Source of the DNA: Amanita rubescens
Lineage: Eukaryota > Basidiomycota > Agaricomycetes > Agaricales > Amanitaceae
Reading direction: 5' to 3'
DNA: 64,000 nucleotides
Assembly: GCA_015039365.1 (NCBI GenBank)
Contig: WION01000049.1
Span: 124,001-188,000, forward strand
Each line of letters starts with the position of its first letter. Positions within the stretch are counted from its first letter, which is position 1. Positions 36,948 to 49,208 of the stretch are shown in pieces. The translations under genes were made by a program, and so were the position numbers. The notes under the pieces were generated by a model that was given only the letters and a program-made list of their open reading frames with translations, had not been told where the DNA came from and searched no databases.

Positions 36948-37526
36948 CGGATGGTTGGTTGCTGTTTTTTCAACGTTTCGTAGATCATATGTTCCTTTGT
37001 TCCATTTCTGGCAATGATTTCATTACGCCAATCCCTTTTTGTCGAGATGGCCCCATGTTGATTAGTAGGTGAAATAAACTTACACACTGGAATTTGCGGG
37101 GAAAAACATGCGTCCCTGAGTCATAGACGCAGGCCCAGTTGTGGTATTTAAACTCCGTCACCTCAACACGCTGCTCCGTGTCGCGGTCAACTGGCGACAG
37201 GACTCAAAATACAAATTACGATGACCCTGAAGCTTAGTCTGGAAGTCAACGTCCAAACTTACGACATCGATGATCGGCAACCCCGTAAAGACAGAACAAG
37301 CAGTTGAAACGATGAATCGACGAGGGCCCGTCTTGCATTGTTGAACATCGGCGGCCTGGACTTTTCGAATGGATTGGCAGAACGGATGGACTAAGAAAAC
37401 CATTGGTATGCTCAATTTCAGTCATGGAATTAAGTTTTTGTAAATTTTCAGGGTCATGACACGTTCAATTTACCTTAAAACGTTGTACGTACGGAAAGTC
37501 AACGCGAACCCTCACCTCCATCAACC
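36948..37526. other. intergenic
   Basis: An 85-codon minus-strand frame (37158-37415) is not recognised. Otherwise nothing is seen; it probably holds the promoter of the next RNase T2 copy. Confidence 0.4.
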
Positions 37527-38101
37527 ATGTTAGTTGAAGCGCTTGTTGCTGCCTTCGCTGCATTGGCCCACGCCCCGCTTCTCCAAGCGCGTTCCTCTAT
37601 CAGTTCAGGATGCGGCGGTACTTCTACGAAATTTGAGGAGTACTGATGGGTCGTTAATAAATAGGCTGTGGCGTACTTGCAAATGGTTGCTAACTCATTC
37701 CCTGTAAGTGGTTATTGAATTATTGACTACAAGTGCTTAACTCTATCCAGGCTTACAACATCTACAATGTGCTCGCTAATGCAGGCATAACTCCATCGAC
37801 GACTGGAACGCTGAGTGCGTTACAAAGTACCATTCGGACGGGTTGCAACGTGAGTTTATAGGGTGCGATTATGTTACTGGCCACTGACTCTGGACTAGGT
37901 TACAGTCGCATTCCAATGTTCTTCTGGAAATTTGATAGGAGCCGACCTTTACTTTGCGGGGATCCCTTATCGATGGGAAGTTTATTCCAATCGGTGAGTT
38001 ACGAAATTCGGATGTGTGATGGGCCACCCTGAAATGATAACGCAGATGCGCCTGCTGGGAACTGTCCAAGTACCGGAATCGGTTATCCTCCCAAAGCATG
38101 A
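37527..38101 (+). pseudogene. RNase T2 copy with internal deletion of both active-site blocks
   Basis: The first part encodes a signal-like MLVEALVAAFAALAHAPLLQ and SSISSGCGGTST. It then jumps directly to the C-terminal half: AVAYLQMVANSFP, AYNIYNVLANAGITPS, GCNV and the final exon DAPAGNCPSTGIGYPPKA, with the usual splice sites. The middle of the gene, with WTIHGLWPD and HEW-THGTC, is absent. Stops occur at the junction (near 37645). It cannot be a nuclease. It could be expressed as a fragment but is most simply a relic. Confidence 0.75.
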
Positions 38102-38456
38102 CGCATGACAGCATGTTGGATACATAATGATAATCGTCTTCTACGTATGAAGTTGGCTCCATACTTACCTGTTTTGTCGACGCGAAGGTCACAAGGTGCA
38201 CCCGGGGTACCTACGTCGACCGTGAGATCAGAATATGCTTACAAGGAGGCTTGGTCCATTGCTGTGCAGCTTCGTTGCGATGCTTATAAGCGGTCTGTTA
38301 TTGAGGAAGCCGTGCGGGATAACAAAGAGGATGTTAGCGGCAGTGGCTGTGACGGGTAATAGTAATTGTTTCACATCAGCGCAGCGAGACTCCGAAATAG
38401 GTTGCTAGTGTCACTCTCTCCTCCAAAGTAGTAGCCATTCTTTCGTCTCTCCCATC
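38102..38456. other. intergenic
   Basis: Short spacer and promoter of the single-pass membrane protein gene. An 84-codon open frame (38105-38359) is not recognised. Confidence 0.4.
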
Positions 38457-39508
38457 ATGTCCTCCACCTTTCCGCCCACACCTCCGCCCACACCTCCGTC
38501 GAGTGGCACTTCCTTCCCGAGCTCAACGCCTACCGACAATGGCGAAAATAACTCTCTGACATCTTCCGCTTCCTTATATCGTATGTTCGCTATGTACTCC
38601 TTGGGCTTGATAACCTCTAACTATGAGCCACTTACTCCTATGCTCCCCTTACTTACCCGACTTGTCTTTGTGCTCTTGTGAAATAAACGTCACGCGTCTA
38701 TCCGAATCGGACAACAGTCTACACGTTCTTAGCGACATTAGTCCTACTTCTTGTTGTTTCCGCGGCGATTGTTGTTCGCTCGTTTATCCTACGCAGGCGT
38801 CATAGGATGATGATCGAGGAAGCGTTTAGAAATGGGACCCTCTTGTCCCCCACCATCGCAGCTGGATATGGTTTGCGTCCGCGCGTCGACCTCTCTAAAA
38901 AGCCGAAAATGTGGGATGCATGGATAGAGAAGTCGGAGCAACCTACGTCTGGCCGGAGTAGGGAGAAGGAATGGTATTGGGATATGATGAAACCCTTCTC
39001 CGCAGTCTACACCCTTCCCCCTGGCGGAAATGTACCCGGTAACAATGATGACCGCGGCATATCAAATAGGCAAGGGATTCTGACGCCCAGACGATCTCTC
39101 AGAGTTAGAATGGGCACCGCAGCGCGCGCTCTTGCTTACTACGTCAGCACCCGGCCGTCGATGAACAGCCATAATGGCTCGTCACCACCTTCGTCTACCC
39201 AACTTGCACTGCCAACGGTACTATCACACCTCGATTCGGGCAACGCAACCGTCAAAGTCGCGGTGCTTATTGCCATGCCCAGGAAACCATCCATGAAAGA
39301 TTCATCGTCGTCTGCCAGTTTTCATCCCTCTTCACCTTCCTCCTCAACATCTCCCTCGTCTCAACCACTTTTTTCTCCGCCAATGGGAGGGACAGGAAAC
39401 GATGACGACGAGCAGTTACCGCATCTCGAAGTTGGAATAACGGAGGTTCGGGTTGTGTCCAACTCGGATGATAGCGCCTCACAAGGCAAGGGTATTATGC
39501 AAGAATAG
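38457..39508 (+). CDS. single-pass membrane protein of unknown function
   Basis: Two exons (38457-38580 and 38718-39508) join to a 304-residue protein. The N-terminus is Pro/Ser/Thr-rich (TPPPTPPSSGTSF), followed by one membrane helix LATLVLLLVVSAAIVV and a basic stop-transfer RRRHR. The cytosolic part has IEEAFRNGTLLSPTIAAGYG, DLSKKPKMWDAWIE and a Ser/Pro-rich tail. I recall similar unnamed proteins in Agaricomycetes, but no function is known. The gene interrupts module copy A, between the RNase T2 copies and NLR1. Codon use is ordinary with many CpG. Confidence 0.75.
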
Positions 39509-40184
39509 TATGGCCACAGAGAGTAGCGGACATGCACTTTTTACGCCATATTCTTTCCATAATTACCTGCCCACAGTGACTCAAAAGCATGCTCCCTAAT
39601 TGTAATCATATTGTTACTTACATCCTCGCTTATTACGTGTTCTCAACTAACTGGTGGTGGATTGGATGGATGTATATTAGATAATGTTGAGAATGTTACC
39701 ATCTGAACTCCGTGCCAAGAGTAACTTAGTAGGAACTTATGGCATGCAAGTGTGCCATTGTCTTCACCTTTCCAAGGTTAGTACTGAATCCAGATTCTTT
39801 CAATTGGTAGTAGTCATGTGCCCTAAATTAATATTGTAGAAGTGGCTCATTGGTGTTCAGAACAATGTCAATTGACTACAGGGGGGCACCTGGCAGAGCA
39901 AAGGCTTATGGACTTCTGTTCACCATACAGGACTAAGTATGACTTGGAACCAAAAACTTTGATGGTGGTATGTAGATCATAGCACAAAGTAATACCATGG
40001 TCCATGGTTTTGCATAGAAGTGGCATTGTTCATAGGTAAAGCCTGAGTGACAATGTAGTAAGTGCTGTAAGACCATTTCCTATAGGATGACTGACTTAAA
40101 ACTAGTATTAATTATCACTAGAAATGTATTCACACAATGAACTTTGGGTGCTGAAGATATTAAACTACATCATGAAGGGACAAC
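39509..40184. other. 3' flank of NLR1, CpG-free from about 39,720
   Basis: AT-rich spacer between convergent genes. CpG is frequent up to about 39,711 and then absent to the NLR1 stop, so the CpG-depleted state extends beyond the NLR coding region here. No coding signal was recognised. Confidence 0.6.
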
Positions 40185-43100
40185 TCAATGCTTGAACTTC
40201 TTTCTCAAAAATTGTCTAATCTTTTTCCCAATTTTTTGCTGAGGTTGTGCAGTCTCTTGTGTGGTAGGCTCCTGTGTAGTCTCTTGTGCAATCTCCTGTG
40301 CAATATCTTGCACCATCCCTTGTGTAGTCTCCTGTGTAGTCTCTGAGTCCTGCATAGTCTCTTGTGCAATCATCTCCTGTACAATCTCTTGTGTAGTCTC
40401 CTGTGTAGTCTCTTGAGCAATCTCCTGTACAATCTCTTGTGTAGTCTCCTGTGTAGTCTCTTGTCCAATCTCCTGTGTAGTGTCCTGCATAGTCTCTTGT
40501 CCAATCTCCTGTATGGTCTCTTGGACAGTCTCCAACTGATGGTCACTGGAAGGGGGAGGCTACATCAGGCATTGAGTCATAAAAATGTGGAACTCAATGG
40601 GCCATTTTGACATACCAATGGTCCTGATATTTGCTTATCTAAGGGTTGTGTGGCCTCTGACTGTTGAGGAGTATTGAGATTGCCTTGAGGAGGGGCTGAA
40701 TCCATTTGTGGTGGGTTGGGCAAAGGTGAAAGTGAGTCTGAAGGTGAGCATGAATCTGTGGTATGCTGAGATGCTTGATTGTCCATTGCATGGCCCAGTG
40801 GGACTACACTAAGATGGACATCCAATTCTTCTTTTGTTTTAGACAGTTGTTCCATGTAGTAAAGAGTAGTTGGATGTCGGGGCCCAACAATGTGCTGCAT
40901 TTTATTGACAGCAGATGATAACAAAGCATGTGCATCATTCCATTTTTCCTGATCTCTATATGTCAGTCCCAAACTGGCCATGCTAGTAAGATACTGTGGG
41001 TGGTCTGATCCCAACTTTTCTTTTCTTGCATCCATTACATTCACCTGCAGCTTCTCTGCTTCTTCCCATTTTTTCTGACTCCAGTATGTAGATGCTAGAT
41101 CAGCCATGCTACCAAGAGTGTCTGGGTGGTCTGATCCTAGTTTTGTCTTTCTTGCATCCAAAACTTCCACCTGGAGCTTCTCTGCTTCATGCCATCTTCC
41201 CTGACTCCAGTATGTGGATGCCAAATCAGCCATGCTACTCAGAGTGTCTGGATGATCAGATCCCAATTTCAGTTTTCTTGCATTCATTACTTCCACCTGT
41301 AGCTTTTCAGCTTTACCCCATCTTCCCTGATTTCTGTATGTCAATGCCAAACTGGCCATGCTGGTACAAGTCTGTAGGTGATCTGACCCAAGCTTTGTTT
41401 TTCTTGCATCCATTACTTTCACTTGCAACTTCTCTGCTTCATCCCATCTTCCCTGACACCAGTATGTAGTTGCCAAATCAGCTGAACTGGTAAGAGTGTC
41501 TAAATGGTCTGGTCCTAGCTTTGCTTCTCTTGCATTCATTACTTCAACCTGTAGCTTCTTTGCCACATCCCATCTTCCTTGATTCCTGTATGTGTTAGCC
41601 AAATTAGCCATGCTTGTAATAGTATGTGGGTGATTCAGTCCAAGTTTCCTTTTTGCTGCAGTCATTACTTCAACCTGCAGCTTCTCTGCCTCATCCCACT
41701 TTCCCTTATCACAGTATGTTAATGCCAAATTGGCCATGCTAGTAAAAGTGTTTGGGTGGTTTGGTCCAAGCTTTCCTCTTATTGCATTCATCATTTCCTC
41801 CTGCAGCTTCTCTGCCTCATCCCATCTCCCCTGTTTCCAGTAGGTTGATGCCAAATTTGCCATGCTAGCAAGAGTGCCTGGGTGGTCTGGTCCAAGTTCT
41901 GCCTTTCTTGCATCAATTATTTCCATTTGCAATGTCTCTGCATCATCCAGTTTTCCCTGAGAATTATATGTGGATGCCAAATCACTTATACTGCTAAGAG
42001 TGCTTGGGTGATTATCTCCCAGCCTTATCTTTCTCTCTTTGACTGTTATGAGTAACAGCTTCTCCCTTTCATTCCAATCACCAATATGATGAAAGACAAC
42101 TGAAAATCTGTCATATTCATCATCATAATAGGTGCTTTCCAATTTCAATTTTGATGCATGCAAAGAACTGAACCTTATGTGTGGTGCAAGTAATTTGCAA
42201 TATTCATAGTTATCAGTATCATAGTCAAGAATCACCGAGCATGTCAATAATGCTCTTGTTCTGTGGTAATGATCTGCAATCTTTCCTTCTGGCAGTCTAC
42301 TCCTTGCCCATGTATGCACCAATTGATGCATTGAATATAGTTGATTTTGAGATTTGATCAGTGAGAATGAGAGCAAAAGTTGAATGCCAGAGAGGAACTG
42401 CATTTTGTCCCACATTTTTTCTTCATTCAAGAACAACATCTCACCATCCAGCCATTGCACTGACAATGGAATTTTAGACTGTGTTGTTGTATCAAGATTT
42501 CTCTTAACATAGTTCTCAGCAGCATTCTTGAATATTTCTTCAGGTATATTGGTGTGACCCAAAAATGCAAAAGTTCTCAATATGCTGATGGCACTTTGTG
42601 CTGCAAGAGCATCTTCTTTACCAAGTGCAGCAATCTTCTCAATCTCCTCCATTGAACCATCCCATGTTCCATATGTAGTTGTTTTGTAATCTAATGCTCC
42701 CTGATACTTGTGACCTGACTCAGACATCAATTTATCTCCTTGTTTTGTGTACAATCCCAGATAATGGTCAATGGTACAACCATTGATGTGCATGTATGCC
42801 CCTGCATGGGCAAGAGCAAGTGGGATTCCACCCACCTCTGACACCACTTTTCTGGCTACACCTCTGATGTGGTCAGTGTCACGAAGCAGGGCTGACTGCA
42901 AAAGCAAAGAAACAGCCTCCTCATTTTCCATTTCAAAAACCTCTGCTGAGTTCTTGCTCAGTGTGATTCTCTTTAATCCAGCATTTTTACTGGTTATCAA
43001 AACATTTCCTCCACTTCCTGGTGGAAGGTATTTTTCAACTATTGAATAATGACCATCTGCACCATCATAAACAACAAGCCAGTTGGTTCTTTTGGAAATC

Positions 43101-43635
43101 CATTGGAGAGTTGATCTGGCTGATGGTTTTGTCTGTGGTGAGATTTTATGAGCTTCAGCTATCTGCTTGAGTCCATGATCAATGCTCCTGTCTGAAGAAG
43201 CATCAATCCAGAATATATCAGAAAACCTTGGGCAGGGCAATTGTTTGTGTTGGATGCTATCAGTGCTGTAGGCATATGTACTCACAAGTATTGATGTCTT
43301 TCCAAGAATCTAAGGCAAATCTGAGTTTTTCCTATGCCTCCAAGACCATGTAAAAGGAATGATTTCCTTCGATCCTCGGTGCTGGGCTTAAAATGGTCCT
43401 TTAGCCTTTGTAAATATTCTTCACGGCCAGAAAAGAAAGGACTAGAGCGTTTCAAAGGAGGTAAAGGTGGTAGAGCAGGATCTGGAGAGGGCGGGATAAT
43501 GTAGTAATTTACCTACAACTTAGGATTAATAATACACTCAATGCGAAGATACTTATACTTAAGAACCTCCAGAAATTTGCCACCATAGATTACAAGGAAC
43601 TCTTCGCCTCCCCACTGGACAAAATTACTTGACAT
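40185..43635 (-). CDS. NLR-type STAND protein 1 (NB-ARC + TPR) with Gln/Glu/Thr-rich tail
   Basis: Intracellular signal-transducing NTPase of the fungal NLR type, a family linked to non-self recognition and programmed cell death. Four exons: 43635-43567, 43512-43286, 43226-40616 and 40559-40185, giving 1093 residues. A short N-terminal motif (FLVIYGGKFLEV) is followed by the P-loop LLHGLGGIGKTQICL, FSDIFWIDASS, Walker B-like WLVVYDGADG, GGNVLITSKN and GGIPLALAHAGAYMH (GLPL-like). Nine 42-residue TPRs of Kinesin-light-chain type follow (DHPDTL-SMA-LASTY-QGRW-EAEKLQ). The last exon is almost only QE, TT and I/V and ends in the basic KIGKKIRQFLRKKFKH. Only three CpG occur in exons 3-4 and the intron between them. 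It is the member of module copy A, in inverted orientation. Confidence 0.87.
40230..40535 (-). repeat. degenerate Gln-Glu-Thr coding repeat
   Basis: Units of 12-15 bases (on the plus strand gtgtagtctcctgtgtagtc and variants) encode QETTQE, QEIVQE and QEIAQE. The repeat fills most of the last exon of NLR1. NLR2 and NLR3 have no counterpart. Confidence 0.85.
40900..42030 (-). repeat. TPR-coding tandem array of NLR1 (9 units, 126 bp period)
   Basis: Nine 42-codon units, well diverged from each other (for example NLALTYCDKGKWDEAE against DLASTYWSQKKWEEAE). They look older or less homogenised than the arrays of NLR2 and NLR3. Confidence 0.85.
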
Positions 43636-44908
43636 GCTGGTTGCAGCCTACCATTAAGTGAAAAAATGGTTATAATTGTGTCCATCATGACCTAAATAAA
43701 GTGGTTACCTGATATTGCGCAATGAGTATGGATGGGTCGACGTTGTGGCGAGAACAAAGGTGGATGTCACAAGTGTCACGATCCATCGCCCGTCGCGCGT
43801 AGTACCACAACAGCAACTCAATCTATACAATTCTTCCTGCTCCCCGTACCCATCCCCACAGCCTCCGGTTGCTATTATCACATGTCCTTCCGGTTCCTAT
43901 CCATGATCTAGAAACGCCGTACCATATATGCGGAATGTAAGTTTATTTCAATCCGCACTGAGGTAACGGTTTACAGCCTTCAAATTTTATAGCTTTCCTG
44001 GCTCAACATCAGTGACTACAACGACGAATCGCTTTCATTTGTGCTTAAGGACCAGTGATGCTTTAATTTCACTAATAGAATGCATGTCGCTTGAGTTGAT
44101 CGCCCACGTTACTCATGTGCATCGCTGCGGCGCGTTGAAAGCCACAGGGAATGTCTCTTTTTCAAGGTGTAACAGGATGTAGCTCATACGCGCAGAGGCC
44201 GTTACATTCTCGGGTGGTCAAAAGGCACGAACAAAACGCATTCACCTGAAAAAGTAAGTTGGACGTCATCGACTGATCCTCTCATAATAGGACATCTACA
44301 ATGCTCTCGCCGACTGCCAGGATAGAAAATCTTCGGAATACAAGACGCATATTCCACTGCTATCGAGTGCCTCTCGTTGCGTAGCTCGACTAAACCTACG
44401 ACGGTCATTGATAGGCGACATCTTCCGTTTTGCGCTCGCACGACCAGTACCTGAACAGAGCCGATAACGTACTGACGACCGTCCATCGGGTGAATCAGAA
44501 TGGATGACAAGAGGCGCGGTGAGCAAATCGGGCAGGTTGGACACGTAGTGAGTCTGGCCTGATGTTCGTGTCAGCTGTCATGAAATGAACGCGAGCTTAT
44601 ATATTCTAAATGTGCACGTAAAAATGTCTGCAATACAAAGAAACAAGCTACTATGACTACTGCTTAATTACTTTATGCTTGTGCTACAAAATGATAGTGG
44701 TACGTATGCAAGTGTGAAATATGTACGTGCTGGGTAAAAAAAAATGCAAAAAGTGGGGGTAACGTAGCATTTAAAGAGTACCGTGCAGATAATCAATCAA
44801 TCAAGTTAATGAGAATGGCAAGTCGTTAAATCATGACAAGAGAAAACAAGAAAAAAAAGCGAAAAAGAAAAAAGACCCTAAGTTAGAATCAGAGCATGAT
44901 CGTCAACA
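43636..44908. other. intergenic with unassigned frames
   Basis: Upstream region of NLR1. CpG returns to a normal level. Minus-strand open frames of 102 codons (44202-44510) and 82 codons (44296-44544) overlap each other and are not recognised. The part 44600-44880 is AT- and A-rich, with poly-A-like runs near 44745 and 44850. Confidence 0.4.
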
Positions 44909-46033
44909 TCACCGACGAGCGACGCGTTTACGTTCTCTCCCGTTATCTTCTTCTACATCCATCGCTTCTGCAGAAAGCAGATTAAGTGCTTGCTGCTGCT
45001 GCGAATTGACTCTCGACGTTCTCGTCCGTCTTCTACTCAATCCAGGCCCCAAAGGCAGGCCGTTCCCCGTAGCAGACAGGTTCGACATGTGGTGGGCAGA
45101 CGAGGGAAGCGCGGCCGCTGCACCGCCCATCGAGGTAGGTGGTGTCGCTGCGTCAATCATCATCATCATGGCGTGCCGCCTCTTCGCACCTGCGGAGACG
45201 GAGAGCGCGCCATCTGACATGCCGCCCGGTGTGGGCATCATCGCCGGGCGGGATTCGTTGATAAAATCAAAAGGGTGAGAGGGCGTCAGGCTGACGTACG
45301 GTGACGATCCGTCACCTTTTGTTGATGGTCTTGGCTTCATGGGGCGTTGCGATGGTCGGATTAGGGGTGTGGATGTAGGGATCACCGGTGAATTTGAGGG
45401 TTCCGAGATGGGGGACGTGGGCTTTTGAGAAGAACGATCGTAAGTGACGTGATGAAAAAGATGGAATGAATTGTGATTTGGAAAGGGGTACTACTCACCA
45501 CATTCTTTGGGCGCGCGTTATTATTGGGAATGTTTTGAGGAGCGGATTTGGAAACTTTGGGTGCTGGGGGAGCAGATGCGGGCGCAGCAGGGGCTGTGGG
45601 GGGTTTACCTCGTTCACGGTCTTTGTCTCGTTCTTCGTCCTCTTCTTCCTCTTCGTCTTTTTGTTTGAGCGCTTCCAGCCTTGCTTCTGTCCAGTCCATA
45701 ACCCGACCAATCGTCACCCCTTCGCGCGACTCGCCATTGTCAATGCCACCTGCGGACACGCCGTGCTGGATCATGTTCAACAAGTCTTGACATGCCGCGG
45801 TATATCCAGCATCGTAGGCCCGCTTCGATGTTTCCCTGGACGAGCGATATAAAGTGGTGATACTGAGTGCCGCGGCTGATTCCGAAAACCAAGTCAACGA
45901 AGGTAACGATGGTTGTCAAAAAAAGAAAACGTTGAAAAGAAAGAGACATACATTTGAAGTTGTTTAAAAGTTCTTGTTCTGCTTTCTGGTGAGGAGTGGG
46001 TAAGGAGGTTGCCAGTGAGTTAAGGGACTCCAT
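44909..46033 (-). CDS. conserved fungal protein, possibly TAPR1/HAPSTR1-like
   Basis: The start at 46033 gives MESLNSLATSLPTPHQKAEQ, then ELLNNFK, an intron, and the helical ALSITTLYRSSRETSKRAYD plus AGYTAACQDLLNMIQHG, and IGRVMDWTEARLEALKQ. An acidic-basic run (EEEEEDEERDKDRERG) and Pro/Ala-rich linkers follow. The C-terminal exon is rich in Ser, Pro, Met and Gln and ends RERKRVARR. The order of a short helical LYR-S---KRAY-AGY domain and a disordered tail resembles the TAPR1/HAPSTR1 family of nuclear stress regulators, but this is from memory and weak. Two introns were seen (about 45421-45497 and 45897-45951). The frame is intact. Confidence 0.65.
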
Positions 46034-46711
46034 GGCAAGAGGATTGGATTTTGGGGCGCCGATGCATCTTCTACTTCCGGTTGGCTGACTAAGCGGATCA
46101 CAGCGGAGGCGGTACCGGTTAAACTGGCCCGAGCTTGTTCTAGTCGTACTGCCAAGACTCGGGTACGCACGCGATTGTGCGAAGCATAAAGGCTGTAGTG
46201 CATGTGTAGCCCGCTTAACGGAGGCGACCGGATTGCAGGTCCGTAAGCCGATGCTCCAAGTTCAACGCATGGGACGCGTTTGAAGACCAATAAGGCGTTG
46301 GTTTCGTCGAAAGAGTTGCCACCTCTCCAATGATGCAATGTAAACGTCATTTTTCCGAGTGAGATTATTCAAGTCACTTCACGGGTGTAGGCACCAGCTC
46401 GTGGAATGTCATCAAGCGTGAAGTCAAGTCCATTACCCTCCTAAACGGTAATCAATGTAACTGATCATTGTTCAAGTGTTCTTCGAAAAGGAGCAGGTCT
46501 GTTAGAAATGGAATCCCGCACAGCTGTCCGCAGAAACAGTTGACGAATGGGACACTGTCAATGTTGAGCATCGAATCTATCTACGCAGTCTGTTCCGCCC
46601 AGCAGAAACATTCAGATGGATCAGAACACAGGTTACCTATTGATACTACAGCCTAATAATACACGAGATAGTTAGTATACATACACATTTTCTGTCGCTT
46701 CCTAACGCGTC
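46034..46711. other. intergenic
   Basis: A minus-strand frame 45964-46350 (128 codons) overlaps the start of the previous gene in another frame and is not recognised. Nothing else is seen. Confidence 0.4.
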
Positions 46712-48431
46712 TCACTTCTGTGCGTAGAAACCCGTGAAATCCCATTCGCGAGGCCCCTCGCCCTCCCGAACTCTCCCCATCTTCTTCGCAGTCAATCCAG
46801 CCACCCTGATGAACAATGTCCCATCAAGCAACTCCCCACCATCCAACTCATTAGCCACTCCTTTTAGTCCACCTTCGCTGGCACCGTGACTTCTTGAGCC
46901 GAGCAGCGCACTGAAATGAGCCAAAGCACGCTGAAGCTTGATAAGATGCTCGTTGGGATGGGTAAGGCTGGTCTCTATGATAGGAAGCCATGGATTGGGC
47001 GTAACAGCCTTGACCCTGTTCGGGTCCGCGTCTGGTTGCGGAAGGCTGCTTTCGTCAGGGATCGGCAAGGGGCCAGTAGGAATAGGATAAAGGGTTCCTT
47101 GAGACGCGTAAAATGACCTAATGTCTAGATCCGGTCTGCCGCGCGCGATGTAGGTGACAATGCTAGCTCCGAGGTAAACTCGAAGGAAGAGTGCCTGAGA
47201 CGGATGGGGCAAGTAGGCGAGAAGAGAGGGGAGGAACAACACTGATGTAACAAGGTGCATGCTGTGGCTTCGCGTTAACTTATTTAAGAACGACGACAGC
47301 AAAATATACTGACTAGAAGAAATCATTGTTGAATTCCTTGTCCCGTTGGAACCCACAAATCCCATATATGGCCACGTTCATCCATACGAGCTCTTCAAAC
47401 TTCCGCGTCACCTCCTTTGCATCCGAGGTGTCAGTATCCCATTGTTCAAGGTACTCGCGTATTATGTGACCAAACTTTGACGTTGTATCGCGAATGGCCG
47501 AGTCCGGGTCGAGATATTTTGCATCTGCTAGTCGTTCGTCTTTAAGGATACGCGCAATGATAGTCAGCGCATGAGTTGGTTTGGTGTCAATCCTTGGTTT
47601 GGACGTTGAGGTAATATCCAGTTCTTTCGCTAAAGCGACAATCCCGCTAGAAGCTTTACCGGTGCATTTGTCGAATAACTCAGGCGTGACTATGGACTGA
47701 TAGCGAGGCTTGTGAAGGGCCGTGGAAGCCAGACCTGATTAGGCTTAACGCTGCTTATTAATGTATGTAACTTCGAAACGCACCTTCCGCAACTATCCCC
47801 GGTAAACCAAATTCATATCCATATCCCGTGTGGATAAGGGGATGAAGCAGACCACCTACAAAACGATCCAGCATACGGAGCTGTTCTTCATCCTTCAATT
47901 TGTGGTCAAAGTTGAACTCGCGGGAGAAAATGTATTTCTCGAGAATCCCACGCATTCCAAGCTCGCGTACTTCATGTGAAAAGAACTTCAAGTAGGCATC
48001 CCAGTATCTTCGAAAAGATGAGTAGAGTCTCGGATGAAGTTGATTACCACATACTCAGCTTTGCCAAGGTGATCTTTGAAATTCTCACTTGTGATAGGAC
48101 TTGGGGAGGGATACGTCGATCTTTGGTATTTACTATCAATTTTGTAACCTGCTTCAATAACAGCGCCGTCTGCCCCCATAGCCCAAAGAGCTAGGGCATG
48201 GTGGACGACGTGACTAAGATATTCAATGCCCAAAACAAGTGGCTAAAAGAGACTGGCGTACTTGTGGAATTCAGAATCGTTAAAGAAGATGTGCCAATGC
48301 TCGTAGTTGTCCTTGAGCACTTTCTTGAGTGTTTCTACGTTCTGTGGGGTGATTCCCGATGAACGAGCGGGAGCGGCGAGATTGGGAGGCAAAGTAGGTG
48401 TAGGGAACAAAAAATCGAATGCCGAGGTCAT
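46712..48431 (-). CDS. questin oxidase-like protein (AflY / DUF4243 family)
   Basis: Family named for fungal Baeyer-Villiger type ring-opening enzymes of anthraquinone pathways (questin oxidase, AflY). The start at 48431 gives MTSAFDFLFPTPTLPP. Motifs: LKKVLKDNYEHWHIFFN, SHVVHHALALWAMGAD with the HH pair typical of the family, YQRSTYPSPSPITSENFKDH, YYDAYLKFFSHEV, LLHPLIHTGYGYEFGLPGIV, ALHKPRYQS, WMNVAIYGICGF, then HLVTSVLFLPSLLAYL and the end GPREWDFTGFYAQK. Six or more exons join well. Many mushrooms have copies outside any cluster, and no polyketide synthase is in the window, so the substrate is unknown. Confidence 0.8.
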
Positions 48432-48859
48432 GTTTGAGGTATTGCTCCAAACGGTGCGACAGTTGTGTATATATACAATACGTATTGGAGCATGATGTCA
48501 ATTTGCGGAGTAAGCTGTCGTCGCTCGTTTCCTCTAGCGATCTGAACCAACTTGTGACGCCTGTGATGTGTGACACGTCCCTTTGCGCGCGCCTGTGTAC
48601 TCAGATCGGCTCTCATCGGACCCATCCACACAGCGTCGTGTGGCCCAGTTCGCCACTCAACCATCCCCTCCGGACACGCTAGAAATCGGAATGTAGGAAG
48701 CATACACATCAACAATTTTCGGAAATGAATTCAATTAAATGCGAGGTTCAGGATGAGCCTCAGGCTCGCTCGGAGTCACGACCGTGATTACAATGTACAT
48801 TGCAATCACTACTACCGTACTGTGATCCGTAAATTGTGATTCGAGGATAAGCAACTTGC
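48432..48859. other. intergenic left of module copy B
   Basis: Promoter side of the questin oxidase-like gene. No coding signal. Homology to module copy C begins near 48,860. Confidence 0.5.
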
Positions 48860-49208
48860 AAACAGAATTGGCATATTACGCTTTCTTGGGACATTGTCAG
48901 AGGAATTGATTATCATATTCATTTATTTTATGATATGATGGCATGATCCTATTGTATACCATTGCATGCATGAAGCACTGATCTTTCAGTCAGGCTATCA
49001 TTTATAGCAAGTGTGTGAACCGTGACTTGAATGCCATTTACCTACGAAGGTCAATGTGACATAGGTGACGTTCTCTCTTTGTGCTTGGCCACGACATAGC
49101 ATGTCCATCGCACCATATCAGGTAACCCGGCCCTAATTGAAGCCATGATGAACTTGATATTGACTATTCTTTACACTTCCTGATGATCAACAGTCAACTG
49201 TGACTGGC

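Noticed and set aside
8252..48431. A secondary-metabolite cluster from the velvet factor, methyltransferase, PPTase-like and questin-oxidase-like genes
   Set aside because: These genes are 5-30 kb apart with housekeeping genes between, there is no synthase, and the velvet factor and methyltransferase are regulatory or generic families.
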